This document shows, in pieces, positions 25,567-34,528 of a stretch of DNA of 64,000 bases. The stretch is from Gammaproteobacteria bacterium (GTDB taxonomy: Bacteria > Pseudomonadota > Gammaproteobacteria > Xanthomonadales > Wenzhouxiangellaceae). The DNA lies in contig JAJFKY010000005.1 in the NCBI GenBank assembly GCA_021772975.1, forward strand, positions 1-64,000. Direction: 5' to 3'. The position numbers and the translations under genes were made by a program. Positions within the stretch are counted from its first letter, which is position 1, and every line of letters begins with the position of its first letter. Under the pieces are notes generated by a model. The model did no database searches. It saw only the letters and a program-made list of their open reading frames with translations, and had not been told where the DNA came from.

Positions 25567-28500
25567 ATGTCTGTGCTTAACTCAACGTCCGCCCGGCAGC
25601 CGGACGCCGAACTGCATTCGCCCCTGCATCCGCCGCGAACCGATTCCGCGATGCTCTGGCAGGGCCTGCACGGGCCCGCCACGGCGCTGGCCGTGGCGGG
25701 GATAGCCAGGCAGCAGCAGGGCTTGACGGTAGCCATCACCGCTACTCCCCAGCAGGCTCAGACGCTGGAACAGGATCTGCAGTTATTACGGGATGACCAG
25801 CGGTTGCCGGTCGCGCATTTTCCTGACTGGGAAACCCTGCCCTACGACCTGTTCTCACCGCACCCGGACATCCTGTCACAGCGTCTGCATGCCATGGCCA
25901 CCCTGCCCGGGCTGCAGCGCGGCCTGTTGGTAGTGCCGATCAGCACGGTGCTGCAGCGCCTGGCTCCGGTCAGTTATATCCAGGCCCGCAGCCTGGTTTT
26001 AAGGCGTGGCGATCAGCTTGATCTGAATGCTTTCCGGCAGCGCCTGGCGGAAGCCGGTTATGAGCATACTGAAACCGTTTATCAATCCGGGCAATATGCA
26101 TTGCGCGGCGGTTTGCTGGATATTTTTCCGGCTGGTACCCGCCAGCCGTTGCGACTGGAATGGCTGGACGATGAAATTGATACCATCCGACATTTTGATC
26201 CGGACAGCCAGCGTTCCACTGGCCAGCTTGAACAGATCGACCTGCTACCCGGGCGTGAATATCCTTTCGACCAGCATTCAATTGATGATTTCCGACGCGC
26301 TTTCCGTAACCGGTTTGCCATCGATGTAAGAAGCTGCACGCTCTATCAGGACCTGCGGGCTGGCCGTCACCCCCAGGGGCTGGAATATTATCTGCCGCTG
26401 TTTTTTACCGAAACCGCCAGTCTGTTTGATTATCTGGGTGATAATCCTCGCATCATTGCCGCGCAGGGATGCCTGCAGGCGGCGCAGCATTTTCTGGAAG
26501 CTGTGGATCACCGTTATGAGCAGCGCCGTTATGATCTGGCGCGGCCGATACTCGAACCAGATGAGCTCTACCACTCGCTGGACAGCATAACCGCCCAGTT
26601 GGACAGGCCCTCGACTATCTGGCTGGCGGATGCCGAGCCTGACCAGACTGCAACGCCGCCGGGCGGCAGCGCCGCAGTGATTCAATTTGCCAGTCAACCG
26701 GCGCCTGAACTGTCACTGCATGATGCCGCCGATCATGATGCGTTTGCACGTTACATCGGTAACTATCCCGGCAGAATTTTATTGGCGGCGGACAGCCCCG
26801 GCCGCCGTGAAGTGCTGCTGGAAACCCTGCAGGCGTTTGCAATCCGGCCTAAACCACTGCCTGACTGGCATGCTTTCCGTGCGGCTGATAATATCCCGCT
26901 GGCACTGGCGGTGTTACCAGTCAGTGACGGCATATTACTGCCTACTGAAAACCTGCTGATACTGACTGAATCACAGTTATTTGCCGGCCGCCTGCGGCAG
27001 CGTCAGAAACGCACTACTGATCGCGACAGCGCCAGCATTATCCGCAATCTCACCGACCTGAATATCGGTGCGCCGGTGGTCCATGAAGAGCACGGTGTCG
27101 GCCGTTATCTGGGTCTGAACCCTTTACAAGTGGCAGGTCAATTGGGTGAGTTTCTGACCCTCGAATATGCCGAAGGGGACAAACTGTATGTCCCGGTCAG
27201 CGATCTAAATCTGATCAGCCGCTACGCCGGCGGCAGCATTGAAAATGCGCCACTGCACAAGCTCGGCAATGACCGCTGGATTAAGACCAAGCGCAAAGCG
27301 ATCCGTAAAATTCGTGATGCGGCAGCCGAACTGCTGGATATTTACGCCCGGCGCGAGGCGGCCCAGGGGTTTGCTTTTCCTCTGGACCGCAAACTCTACG
27401 CTGAGTTTGCCGCCGGTTTCCCGTATGAAGAAACCGCTGATCAGCAGCAGGCCATTAATGCGGTTATAGCGGATATGACCGCCGACAAAGTGATGGACCG
27501 GGTGGTCTGCGGTGATGTGGGCTTCGGCAAGACTGAAGTGGCGCTGCGGGCGGCTTTCATAGCAGCTACCGCCGGCCGCCAGGTGGCCATCCTGGCGCCC
27601 ACCACCCTGCTGGTGCGCCAGCATTTCAATCTGTTCCGTGACCGTTTCGCCGACTGGCCTGTGAATGTCGCCATGTTATCGCGGCTGCGTAATGCCGGTG
27701 AAACCAAACAGGTGCTGGAAGGCCTGCAACAGGGCGGTATCGATATTGTTATCGGCACTCATCGATTATTGCAGCGCAGCGTCGAATTCAAGGACCTGGG
27801 CTTAATCATAATTGACGAAGAGCAGCGCTTCGGGGTACGCCAGAAAGAGCAACTCAAAGCGCTGCGTGCGGCCATCGATCTGCTGACTTTGACCGCCACC
27901 CCGATCCCGCGCACGCTGGGCATGGCCATGTCCGGAATCCGTGACCTGTCGATTATCGCCACGCCACCGGCGCGTCGCATGGCAGTCAAAACCAGCATCA
28001 GTCAATGGGATGAAAGCCTGATCCAGGACGCGGTCGAGCGTGAACTGCAACGTGGTGGGCAGGTGTATTTTCTGCACAATGAAGTCCGCACCATTCAAGC
28101 CATGGCCGCGCAACTGGGTAAGCTGTTTCCGGATGCTTCCATTGCGGTTGCCCACGGCCAGATGGCGGGCAACAACATGGACCAGGTGATGCGTGAGTTT
28201 TACGCCCGCAAACACCATATTCTGGTGTGCACCACGATCATAGAAAACGGCATCGACGTGGCCAGCGCCAATACCATGATTATCAACAACGCCGATCATT
28301 TCGGACTCGCTCAGCTGCATCAATTGCGTGGCCGGGTCGGCCGCTCACACCACCGTGCATTCGCTTACCTGCTGGTGCCGGACTGGCAGAACATCACCCG
28401 CGATGCCCAGAAGCGCCTGGAGGCGCTGACTGAACTGGAGGACCTGGGCGCCGGCTTCACCCTGGCCAGCCACGACATGGAAATCCGTGGTGCCGGTGAA

Positions 28501-29064
28501 CTGCTGGGCGAGGAACAGAGCGGACAGATCGAGGAACTGGGTTTTGAACTGCATCTGGCGTTGCTGGAACGGGCGGTAGCAGCGCTAAGATCGGGCCACG
28601 AACCGGACCTGGAAGCACCGCTGCACAGCGGCAGCGAAGTACAACTGCACCTGCCGGCGCTGATCCCGGAAGCCTACCTGCCGGATATCCATACCCGCTT
28701 AACGCTGTATAAACGCATCAGTTCGGCCAGTGATAAAGAAGACCTGCGGCAACTGCAAATTGAAATGATCGACCGTTTCGGCCTGTTGCCGCAACCCACC
28801 AAGAATCTATTTGCGGTGGCCACGATAAAATTACAGGCTGGCAGCATGGGCATTACCCGAATCGAACTCGGTCAGGCCGGCGGCTGGCTCGATTTTACCG
28901 ATCAACCTGAGATTAACGCTGCCGCGCTGATCAAGCTGGTGCGGACCAGAGGTGATGAGTTTGCCCTGCGTGGCAGCGAGCGTCTCAGCTTGCGGGCTAA
29001 AATAGAAGATGATCAAAAGCGGCTACAATATCTGCGTGAACTGCTCCTAACACTGCGGCGATAA
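25567..29064 (+). CDS. mfd: Transcription-repair coupling factor Mfd
   Basis: A 1165-residue ATP-dependent DNA translocase that pushes stalled RNA polymerase off DNA and recruits UvrA. The N-terminal UvrB-like modules include the FPDWETLPYDLFSPH segment (about 85-99) and GDQLDL; the RNA polymerase-interacting domain has VHEEHGVGRYLGL near 505-517. The motor has Walker A GDVGFGKTE near 650, Walker B IIDEEQRFGV near 750, TATPIPRTL and the C-terminal LHQLRGRVGRS. The C-terminal TRCF domain ends with LRELLLTLRR. Length is normal. Its stop overlaps the csiV start by one base (TAATG), implying translational coupling. Confidence 0.98.
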   Translation: MSVLNSTSARQPDAELHSPLHPPRTDSAMLWQGLHGPATALAVAGIARQQQGLTVAITATPQQAQTLEQDLQLLRDDQRLPVAHFPDWETLPYDLFSPHPDILSQRLHAMATLPGLQRGLLVVPISTVLQRLAPVSYIQARSLVLRRGDQLDLNAFRQRLAEAGYEHTETVYQSGQYALRGGLLDIFPAGTRQPLRLEWLDDEIDTIRHFDPDSQRSTGQLEQIDLLPGREYPFDQHSIDDFRRAFRNRFAIDVRSCTLYQDLRAGRHPQGLEYYLPLFFTETASLFDYLGDNPRIIAAQGCLQAAQHFLEAVDHRYEQRRYDLARPILEPDELYHSLDSITAQLDRPSTIWLADAEPDQTATPPGGSAAVIQFASQPAPELSLHDAADHDAFARYIGNYPGRILLAADSPGRREVLLETLQAFAIRPKPLPDWHAFRAADNIPLALAVLPVSDGILLPTENLLILTESQLFAGRLRQRQKRTTDRDSASIIRNLTDLNIGAPVVHEEHGVGRYLGLNPLQVAGQLGEFLTLEYAEGDKLYVPVSDLNLISRYAGGSIENAPLHKLGNDRWIKTKRKAIRKIRDAAAELLDIYARREAAQGFAFPLDRKLYAEFAAGFPYEETADQQQAINAVIADMTADKVMDRVVCGDVGFGKTEVALRAAFIAATAGRQVAILAPTTLLVRQHFNLFRDRFADWPVNVAMLSRLRNAGETKQVLEGLQQGGIDIVIGTHRLLQRSVEFKDLGLIIIDEEQRFGVRQKEQLKALRAAIDLLTLTATPIPRTLGMAMSGIRDLSIIATPPARRMAVKTSISQWDESLIQDAVERELQRGGQVYFLHNEVRTIQAMAAQLGKLFPDASIAVAHGQMAGNNMDQVMREFYARKHHILVCTTIIENGIDVASANTMIINNADHFGLAQLHQLRGRVGRSHHRAFAYLLVPDWQNITRDAQKRLEALTELEDLGAGFTLASHDMEIRGAGELLGEEQSGQIEELGFELHLALLERAVAALRSGHEPDLEAPLHSGSEVQLHLPALIPEAYLPDIHTRLTLYKRISSASDKEDLRQLQIEMIDRFGLLPQPTKNLFAVATIKLQAGSMGITRIELGQAGGWLDFTDQPEINAAALIKLVRTRGDEFALRGSERLSLRAKIEDDQKRLQYLRELLLTLRR

Positions 29065-29813
29065 TGATGATGCCAAACCGTAACCTGCTTGAATATCTGC
29101 TCAACCCAGCGCGTCTGCTGGCAGTCTGCTGCATGCTGCTGGCGGCCACTTCCAGTGCCCAGGATCAACAGAATGCGGTAGCGCTGGTCGATACCGTTAA
29201 CGATAACTGGCGGGTGGAAGTGATTGTTTTTATGCAGGCGCGTCCCGACGAAGCTTTTCGTGACCGTATGGATATCGATGATTATCGTGATCTGCCCGCG
29301 TTGGCGGCACGTTTGACGGCAGCCTCACCGATCCAACCTCTGGCCGGACCATCATTGAACAGTCAAGCTGGCGAACCGCTGCCCGCCACCAGCAGCATGG
29401 CCGACGCCTGGCGTCGTCTGGAGCGGGATTATCAGCGTATTGCTTATTTTTACTGGCAGCAGCCCGCCGGCCGCGGCGGCCTGCGTCGCATCCATAATGA
29501 TCAGCCGCTGCGGGTTGATGACAGCCTCAGCCTGGGACCACATTACGAACTTGATGGCAGCCTGCGCATCAGTACCGGCACCATCGGCTATGCTCGCCTG
29601 GAGCTGGTGCAACGCACTCCGTTACTGATCACCCCGGCCGCCGGCAGTACGGCAAATGCTGGCGTTGAACGTTTATGGCGAACCTTGAAACTTGCCCAGC
29701 AACGTCGCATACAACCCGGACGAGTGGAGTATTTTGACAGCGCCGGGCTGGCGGCATTGATCTTGATCACACCACCGGAAGCTGTCGCCCAGGCTGACGA
29801 CGAGGATAACTAA
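29064..29813 (+). CDS. csiV: CsiV-family periplasmic peptidoglycan-binding protein
   Basis: A 249-residue exported protein with a signal peptide (MLLAATSSA region, about residues 20-31) and the CsiV opening NWRVEVIVFMQARPD. In Vibrio cholerae CsiV binds peptidoglycan and is needed for PBP1A activity. The middle has WRRLERDYQRIAYFYWQQP and a later SLGPHYELDGSLRIS typical of the family. Its place immediately after mfd is conserved in Pseudomonas-like gammaproteobacteria. Three consecutive in-frame ATGs occur at 29064, 29067 and 29070; the first overlaps the mfd stop. Confidence 0.85.
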   Translation: MMMPNRNLLEYLLNPARLLAVCCMLLAATSSAQDQQNAVALVDTVNDNWRVEVIVFMQARPDEAFRDRMDIDDYRDLPALAARLTAASPIQPLAGPSLNSQAGEPLPATSSMADAWRRLERDYQRIAYFYWQQPAGRGGLRRIHNDQPLRVDDSLSLGPHYELDGSLRISTGTIGYARLELVQRTPLLITPAAGSTANAGVERLWRTLKLAQQRRIQPGRVEYFDSAGLAALILITPPEAVAQADDEDN

Positions 29814-30105
29814 ATCAAGCGAGCGGGCCCGGCACAATATCAAGCATTAATCCTACCCCAGTTTATATTCCTGCTGTAATGCCAATACAAAAATCAGCGG
29901 TTCCTTAACTGATTTTATTCACAACCCCTGCTGTCATTCAGTCATGCACAACGGCATATCATCCAGGCAGCAGTCATGCTATCAACCGATGTGCCTGCGG
30001 ATTTTTTTAACCTGTTTTTAATTGCAGCTTTATTCACACTGATAGTGCTAGCCTTTTAAGCACCCAAGGATGGGTAAACATTATTAACGCTTAAGGAGAG
30101 CCGTT
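29814..30105. other. 292-bp intergenic region with a likely promoter
   Basis: AT-rich sequence after csiV and before a gene with a strong AAGGAGAG ribosome binding site. A promoter for the 30106 gene is expected between about 29990 and 30060; I do not see a clear structured RNA or gene. Confidence 0.45.
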
Positions 30106-30699
30106 ATGAAACATATTTTAACCATTATCTCATTATCCGCATTCAGCATTTTTTCATTATCAAGCGCTTTGGCCGAGCCACAGCTTAACGATATTATCAA
30201 TGCTCAGCAGTCCAACGCCGATATCGAAGCGCTGGTCGCGCAACATGATCTGCAGAAAGGTCCTGCCTGGCTGGAAGTTACTTCCAATGCACAAGGCACG
30301 GTAGCTTTTGCTTCGGCGCATAAGGACATGCTGGATCTGGATTTTACCGCCGGCGCTGATCTGGGTCAGGTTTACTATGCTCCTTCCGCCGATTCCAACT
30401 CCAAACTGGAACAGGGTTTTTATACTCTGCGCCTGAGTGATGATCCTGTGCTGGGCGTCGCTGCCCTGCTGCTTGATCAGAAGGGCCAGGTGGCTCAGCT
30501 CGGTCAGGCCGAGGTAAAAATGATGACGTTCAGCCCGGAATCAGCCAATCTTGAACATGCGGTCGAAGTGGTCGCCCGCATGAACAGCTTTGGTGAACTG
30601 GAAGCGGCCGCGCATGGTGATTGCTGGCTGGTAGGCAGTGGCGGTTCCGCCCACGGCCGTTGCTGGATAACCATTGTACCGATTATCGAAGAGCAGTAA
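30106..30699 (+). CDS. Small exported hypothetical protein
   Basis: A 197-residue protein with a signal peptide (cleavage near ALA-E, about residue 24) and a strong AAGGAGAG ribosome binding site 7 nt upstream, suggesting high expression. The mature part has Asp/Gln-rich helices (LNDIINAQQSNADIEALVAQ), a beta-rich middle (QGFYTLRLSDDPVLGVAALL) and a C-terminal pair of Cys in GDCWLVGSGG and HGRCWITIVP that could form a disulfide. No family recognised. It appears monocistronic, with a hairpin 22 nt after the stop. Confidence 0.7.
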   Translation: MKHILTIISLSAFSIFSLSSALAEPQLNDIINAQQSNADIEALVAQHDLQKGPAWLEVTSNAQGTVAFASAHKDMLDLDFTAGADLGQVYYAPSADSNSKLEQGFYTLRLSDDPVLGVAALLLDQKGQVAQLGQAEVKMMTFSPESANLEHAVEVVARMNSFGELEAAAHGDCWLVGSGGSAHGRCWITIVPIIEEQ

Positions 30700-30720
30700 T
30701 TTATTCATCTGCCATAGTCA

Positions 30721-30748
30721 CGGGGTGCGTCTTCGCACCCCGAATTTT
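30721..30748 (+). terminator. Rho-independent terminator
   Basis: CGGGGTGCG/CGCACCCCG 9-bp stem with loop TCTT, followed by AATTTTCT. Confidence 0.8.
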
Positions 30749-30847
30749 CTCTGCGTGCTGGCATAGACTGCCTGTTATTGTAACAATGACATCATTATTT
30801 CCAAGCTGTTGCTGACCCACCTGATAGTGTGCAGAAAGGCTTAAAAT

Positions 30848-32869
30848 TTAAGCCACCCGGAATAAATTAATGGCTTCACGCAAATCCGCCACTGATTGCC
30901 AGCGGTCATCCGGTGAGAGTTCCAGACATTGCAGGATAATAGCCTCCAGCACCTGGGGAATACCTGACCACAACTGCGACGGCAAAACCAATTTATTCTC
31001 CAGGTGTGATTTAAATATTTCCGCGGTTTCGGTACTCCCGTGAGGTAGCTTGCCGGTAAACATTTCTGTCAGCAAAATCCCCAGCGCATAAATATCTGAT
31101 CGCTCGTCAGCCGTCTCACCACGCAATTGTTCCGGTGACAAATAAGCGGCGGTTCCCTCAATCGTGCGCGGCCCCGAATCGGACTGCTCCTCAGAGTACA
31201 CCACTGAAGGATGGGCAATACCAAAGTCCATGACTTTTGCGTGGTGCGTAATAATAACGTTGCCCGGTTTGATATCCCGATGCAGCACACCGGCACGATG
31301 GGCCGCGGCAACCCCGTCACAGATCTGCAGCGCCAGACGCAGACAGGCATAATAATTAACCCTGCCCGACTGGCGGATAGCATCCTCCAGACTGATACCA
31401 CGAACATATTCCATGGAAATCAGAGGCAAACCATCCAGATGCGAAAATTCAAAGATGCGCACGATATTCGGATGCGTAATACGGCGGGCCAGGCGAATTT
31501 CCACTTTCAGCTGTTCGATCTTGTCGCTGTCATGCAGTAATTCCGGCCGCAGGGTTTTAAGCGCAACGATATCATCCAGCTCAAGATCAATGGCTTCATA
31601 GACAAAACCCATGTTGCCTTTGCCGATCAGATTGAGTATTTCAAAACGTTCACCCAGGATGGTGCCGGTTGACAGCGCCTGCCCGCCCTGCCCGCTGACA
31701 TCGCCGAAGCCACGCCGCTGCTTGAGCCGTTGACTGGCAATATGCTTCTGCGCCAGATCCTCAAAATAAACTTCGGCGGCCTGCTGCTCACGCAGATCCG
31801 AAATCATGCGATTGAATGCCCGCTCCAGACGCCGCAGTTCGGAACTGCCGGCGACATCAATATGACTGTGATACTCACCCCGGGTAGCGTCCTCAGCGAC
31901 AGAAATAACCGCATCAATAGGCTCCAGTAACTGCCGGGATGCGGTGACCGACACGATCAGCGCCAGCAGAATGGAAACCAGGCCGGCGATGATCAGCACA
32001 TTGGAGATATCGCGGAAGGTTTTAAACAATTGTGCTTCCGGCACCAGTGAAATCAGCATCGCGCTGTTCTGTCTGCCCTCCAGCGGCACCACCCGCAAGA
32101 CCCAGTCCTGACCGCCCAGCCGGGCTCTGCGCGGTTCGGTTAGATTCCCATTACGCAAATCCGTCATCACACTCTCATCCGACGACAGATAACTGATCAG
32201 GTCTTCACGCTCACTGATCCGCAAGGTCGTGGTGGCGATCTGTGCGCCCTGCTCGTCCAGCGATGCGTAAGCCAGCTCAATGCCGGATATGCGCGCCAGA
32301 TCACCCGCGAACTCACTGGTAACCCGGCTGCCGGTCAGCAGGTATGCCTGCACCGTCCGCCCGGTCAACAACGGGGCCACCGCCACCTGCGACACCTGTT
32401 CGTCAGCGATCCACAGACCACTGGCTGAACTCAGCGAGCGCAGCGCTTCGGTGACTATTTCACGTTGTGATACATCGGCGCCCAGCTGCACCACACCACC
32501 GGTCTCCACCTGCACCCGGCCATCGGGGCTCAATACCACGCCAAAATCAAACTCGTATTCAGCCACCCGGTCATTCAACAGATCGCTGATCGAACGGATG
32601 TCCACCGGCGTGTCCGCGCTGACATTCAACGCCTCGGAAACATAGGCCACGAATGCCCGGTCCGAAGCAATCAGTGCGGAAACGAGTTCAGTTTCACGAA
32701 TTTTCTGTTCCAGGAAGTAGCGCTGCACCGATTGACTGGTAATAAATGCGCTGTCAATCTGATTTTCGACGGTATTCCGGCCCAGCCAGTAAGTCAGCCC
32801 AATGGCTGAACCGACCGACATCGCAATCAGTATCGCGAAGGTAATGAATAATCGAGTGGCCAGATTCAT
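30848..32869 (-). CDS. Membrane Ser/Thr kinase with N-terminal sensor and HAMP
   Basis: About 673 residues from ATG 32869. An N-terminal helix (LFITFAILIAMSVG), a roughly 250-residue periplasmic sensor domain and a second helix (IIAGLVSILLALIVSV) are followed by HAMP-like sequence (RQLLEPIDAVISVAEDATRGEY) and, from about residue 403, a complete Hanks-type kinase: GKGNMGFVYEA, K438 in VALKTL, HRDIKPGN at 530, DFG at 548 and a SPEQL activation-segment end. The usual bacterial order is kinase first and sensor outside; here it is a histidine-kinase-like layout with a Ser/Thr kinase output. It lies downstream of a cupredoxin lipoprotein, whose redox state it might sense (inference). The targets are unknown. 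Confidence 0.88.
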   Translation of the reverse strand: MNLATRLFITFAILIAMSVGSAIGLTYWLGRNTVENQIDSAFITSQSVQRYFLEQKIRETELVSALIASDRAFVAYVSEALNVSADTPVDIRSISDLLNDRVAEYEFDFGVVLSPDGRVQVETGGVVQLGADVSQREIVTEALRSLSSASGLWIADEQVSQVAVAPLLTGRTVQAYLLTGSRVTSEFAGDLARISGIELAYASLDEQGAQIATTTLRISEREDLISYLSSDESVMTDLRNGNLTEPRRARLGGQDWVLRVVPLEGRQNSAMLISLVPEAQLFKTFRDISNVLIIAGLVSILLALIVSVTASRQLLEPIDAVISVAEDATRGEYHSHIDVAGSSELRRLERAFNRMISDLREQQAAEVYFEDLAQKHIASQRLKQRRGFGDVSGQGGQALSTGTILGERFEILNLIGKGNMGFVYEAIDLELDDIVALKTLRPELLHDSDKIEQLKVEIRLARRITHPNIVRIFEFSHLDGLPLISMEYVRGISLEDAIRQSGRVNYYACLRLALQICDGVAAAHRAGVLHRDIKPGNVIITHHAKVMDFGIAHPSVVYSEEQSDSGPRTIEGTAAYLSPEQLRGETADERSDIYALGILLTEMFTGKLPHGSTETAEIFKSHLENKLVLPSQLWSGIPQVLEAIILQCLELSPDDRWQSVADLREAINLFRVA

Positions 32870-32945
32870 CTTGTTGTTATCTTCCAGTGCCTGTGGCGGG
32901 GTAGCGTCTACCCACGCCCCCAATGCTGAAAATCAGCCTTACCCA

Positions 32946-33758
32946 CTAATCTTCGGCAACCGGCAGGCGCGGTTTGGTGAGCTTGAGTTCCAGATTTAAT
33001 GGCTCGCTGACCGGTAATTTGACAGCATGACTGTCTTCCCGCGCCTGTGGATGCCATATAAACAATCGTCCCGTACCGGCCGGCAGATTCATCAGCGTAA
33101 ACTCTCCGGTATTATCCAGCCGGGCATAATACGGGGTATTCAGCACCAGAATATCCGCACTCATACTGTCATGCACGCTGCAGTTGATCAACGCTGTGCC
33201 AGGCTCAGTAAAAGTATAAGAGCGTGACTCACCGGCAGCATAAAAGCCCAGATCAAACTGTGCCCCACTGGATACCGAAAACACATTGTGCAGAATATTG
33301 TCATTGTTCGGGAAGGCGACTTCGCTGCCCACCGGAATCACCAGCAAAGCCGGCTCAAACAGTTTATTTTCCGTGCTGACGGCAAACTGCCGTGGCTGCA
33401 CCCGGGGTGTCCGGCCAGCCGGTATGAAATACACCACCGCGCTGTTCAAGGAGTCGTCATTCAGGATATTATCACTGTCAGCGCTGAGGCTTAAACGACC
33501 TTCCAAAGTATATCTGGGTGCCGGCCTCGGTGCGGGTGGCGGTGTTGGTTCCGGCGCCGGTTCGATAGGTTCAGGCTCCGGCTGCTGAACCGGTTCAACC
33601 ACTTCGGGAGCTTGCTCGGCCTGCTGACCATCCTGTTTCAGAAAAGCCTCACAGCCGGCCATCAGCAACACGCAGACCAGTAATAAAAGGTTCCGATAAA
33701 TTCTCCAGAGTTCGCCACCCGCAGCGCGGTCTTGTCTGGTTGTTAATGCCACTATCAC
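32946..33758 (-). CDS. Cupredoxin-domain lipoprotein
   Basis: A 270-residue protein starting at GTG, which overlaps the upstream oxygenase stop as GTGA. A lipobox (LLMAGC, Cys about 36) predicts outer membrane or periplasmic anchoring. A Pro/Glu-rich linker (about residues 48-80) follows, then a plastocyanin-like domain: VGSEVAFPNNDNILHNVFSV provides the first His, and LINCSVHDSMSADI the Cys, His and Met of a type 1 copper site. All four ligands are present. Related domains occur in methylamine-utilisation-like proteins. Followed by the membrane kinase on the same strand, so it may be part of a copper- or redox-sensing pathway. Confidence 0.85.
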   Translation of the reverse strand: MIVALTTRQDRAAGGELWRIYRNLLLLVCVLLMAGCEAFLKQDGQQAEQAPEVVEPVQQPEPEPIEPAPEPTPPPAPRPAPRYTLEGRLSLSADSDNILNDDSLNSAVVYFIPAGRTPRVQPRQFAVSTENKLFEPALLVIPVGSEVAFPNNDNILHNVFSVSSGAQFDLGFYAAGESRSYTFTEPGTALINCSVHDSMSADILVLNTPYYARLDNTGEFTLMNLPAGTGRLFIWHPQAREDSHAVKLPVSEPLNLELKLTKPRLPVAED

Positions 33759-34456
33759 TTGTCCATCCCTAAGCTCCGTTCCAGCAGTTGCCGGTAGCGA
33801 TCAGGATGAATGGCTGGTTTGCCTTCCTCATCCCAGTGCAGCCAGTGTACATAAGCATCCATGTTGATGGAAATGCGCAGTTCCCGGGCCGAAGGGCAAG
33901 GTTCCGGACGATGCGATAAATACGAGGGAAACAGAATAAAGTCACCCTGACGGGGCTTGACGTACTGGACCTGCTGGACAAAAGCGTCTACCGCCCCGGG
34001 GCGCTGAAATGCCAGCGCACCCTCGGTTGCCTGCTCGGTGTCGGGCTGCTGCAGGTAATAACAACCGCTCAACAACGCCGGCGCATGATCATGCCAGCTG
34101 CCATTGACCCAGTCCTCGTTGGTCTGCACCAGCACCCAGGCCATGTAAGCGTATGGCTGGGGCGGCAGATAACCGGTGTGGTTTTCACGCTGCTGCAGAA
34201 TCTCGTCGACCCGTTGCGCGAAAGCCTGCTTCAACACGGCCAGGCCCGGCAGCTTCTCGAGCAGCTTCTCGTTGTACAGATTACTGGGCGTTTGATAACC
34301 ATAGCCATGCTGATCCCTGCGAAACTCTCCCGCCTCCCACCAGCTCATGATCTGCTCCCGCAGAGCGTTCACATGCGGAGCTAAATCCGGCACCTGAGTT
34401 TTCCAGAACGGTATGCTAAACAGGTTGTGGCGTTGCATTGGCATGACAAATTGCAC
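33755..34456 (-). CDS. 2OG-Fe(II) oxygenase family protein (second copy)
   Basis: A 233-residue protein of the same TIGR02466-like family as 18889-19548: NLFSIPFWKTQVPD at the start, VNGSWHDHAPALLSGCYYLQ with the first iron ligands, then GDFILFPSYLSHRP with the distal His and LRISINMDA. The substrate is unknown; family members are thought to hydroxylate proteins or small molecules. It heads a three-gene minus-strand operon with the cupredoxin lipoprotein (4-nt overlap) and the kinase. Starts at 34444 and 34438 are also possible; no clear ribosome binding site is seen. Confidence 0.8.
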   Translation of the reverse strand: MQFVMPMQRHNLFSIPFWKTQVPDLAPHVNALREQIMSWWEAGEFRRDQHGYGYQTPSNLYNEKLLEKLPGLAVLKQAFAQRVDEILQQRENHTGYLPPQPYAYMAWVLVQTNEDWVNGSWHDHAPALLSGCYYLQQPDTEQATEGALAFQRPGAVDAFVQQVQYVKPRQGDFILFPSYLSHRPEPCPSARELRISINMDAYVHWLHWDEEGKPAIHPDRYRQLLERSLGMDK

Positions 34457-34528
34457 TGTGCTGATCTGACTGGAACGCTAGAATGTAATGTAAGTCTCAA
34501 AACTGCAAGTCGTCTGCCAAGGAAAACC

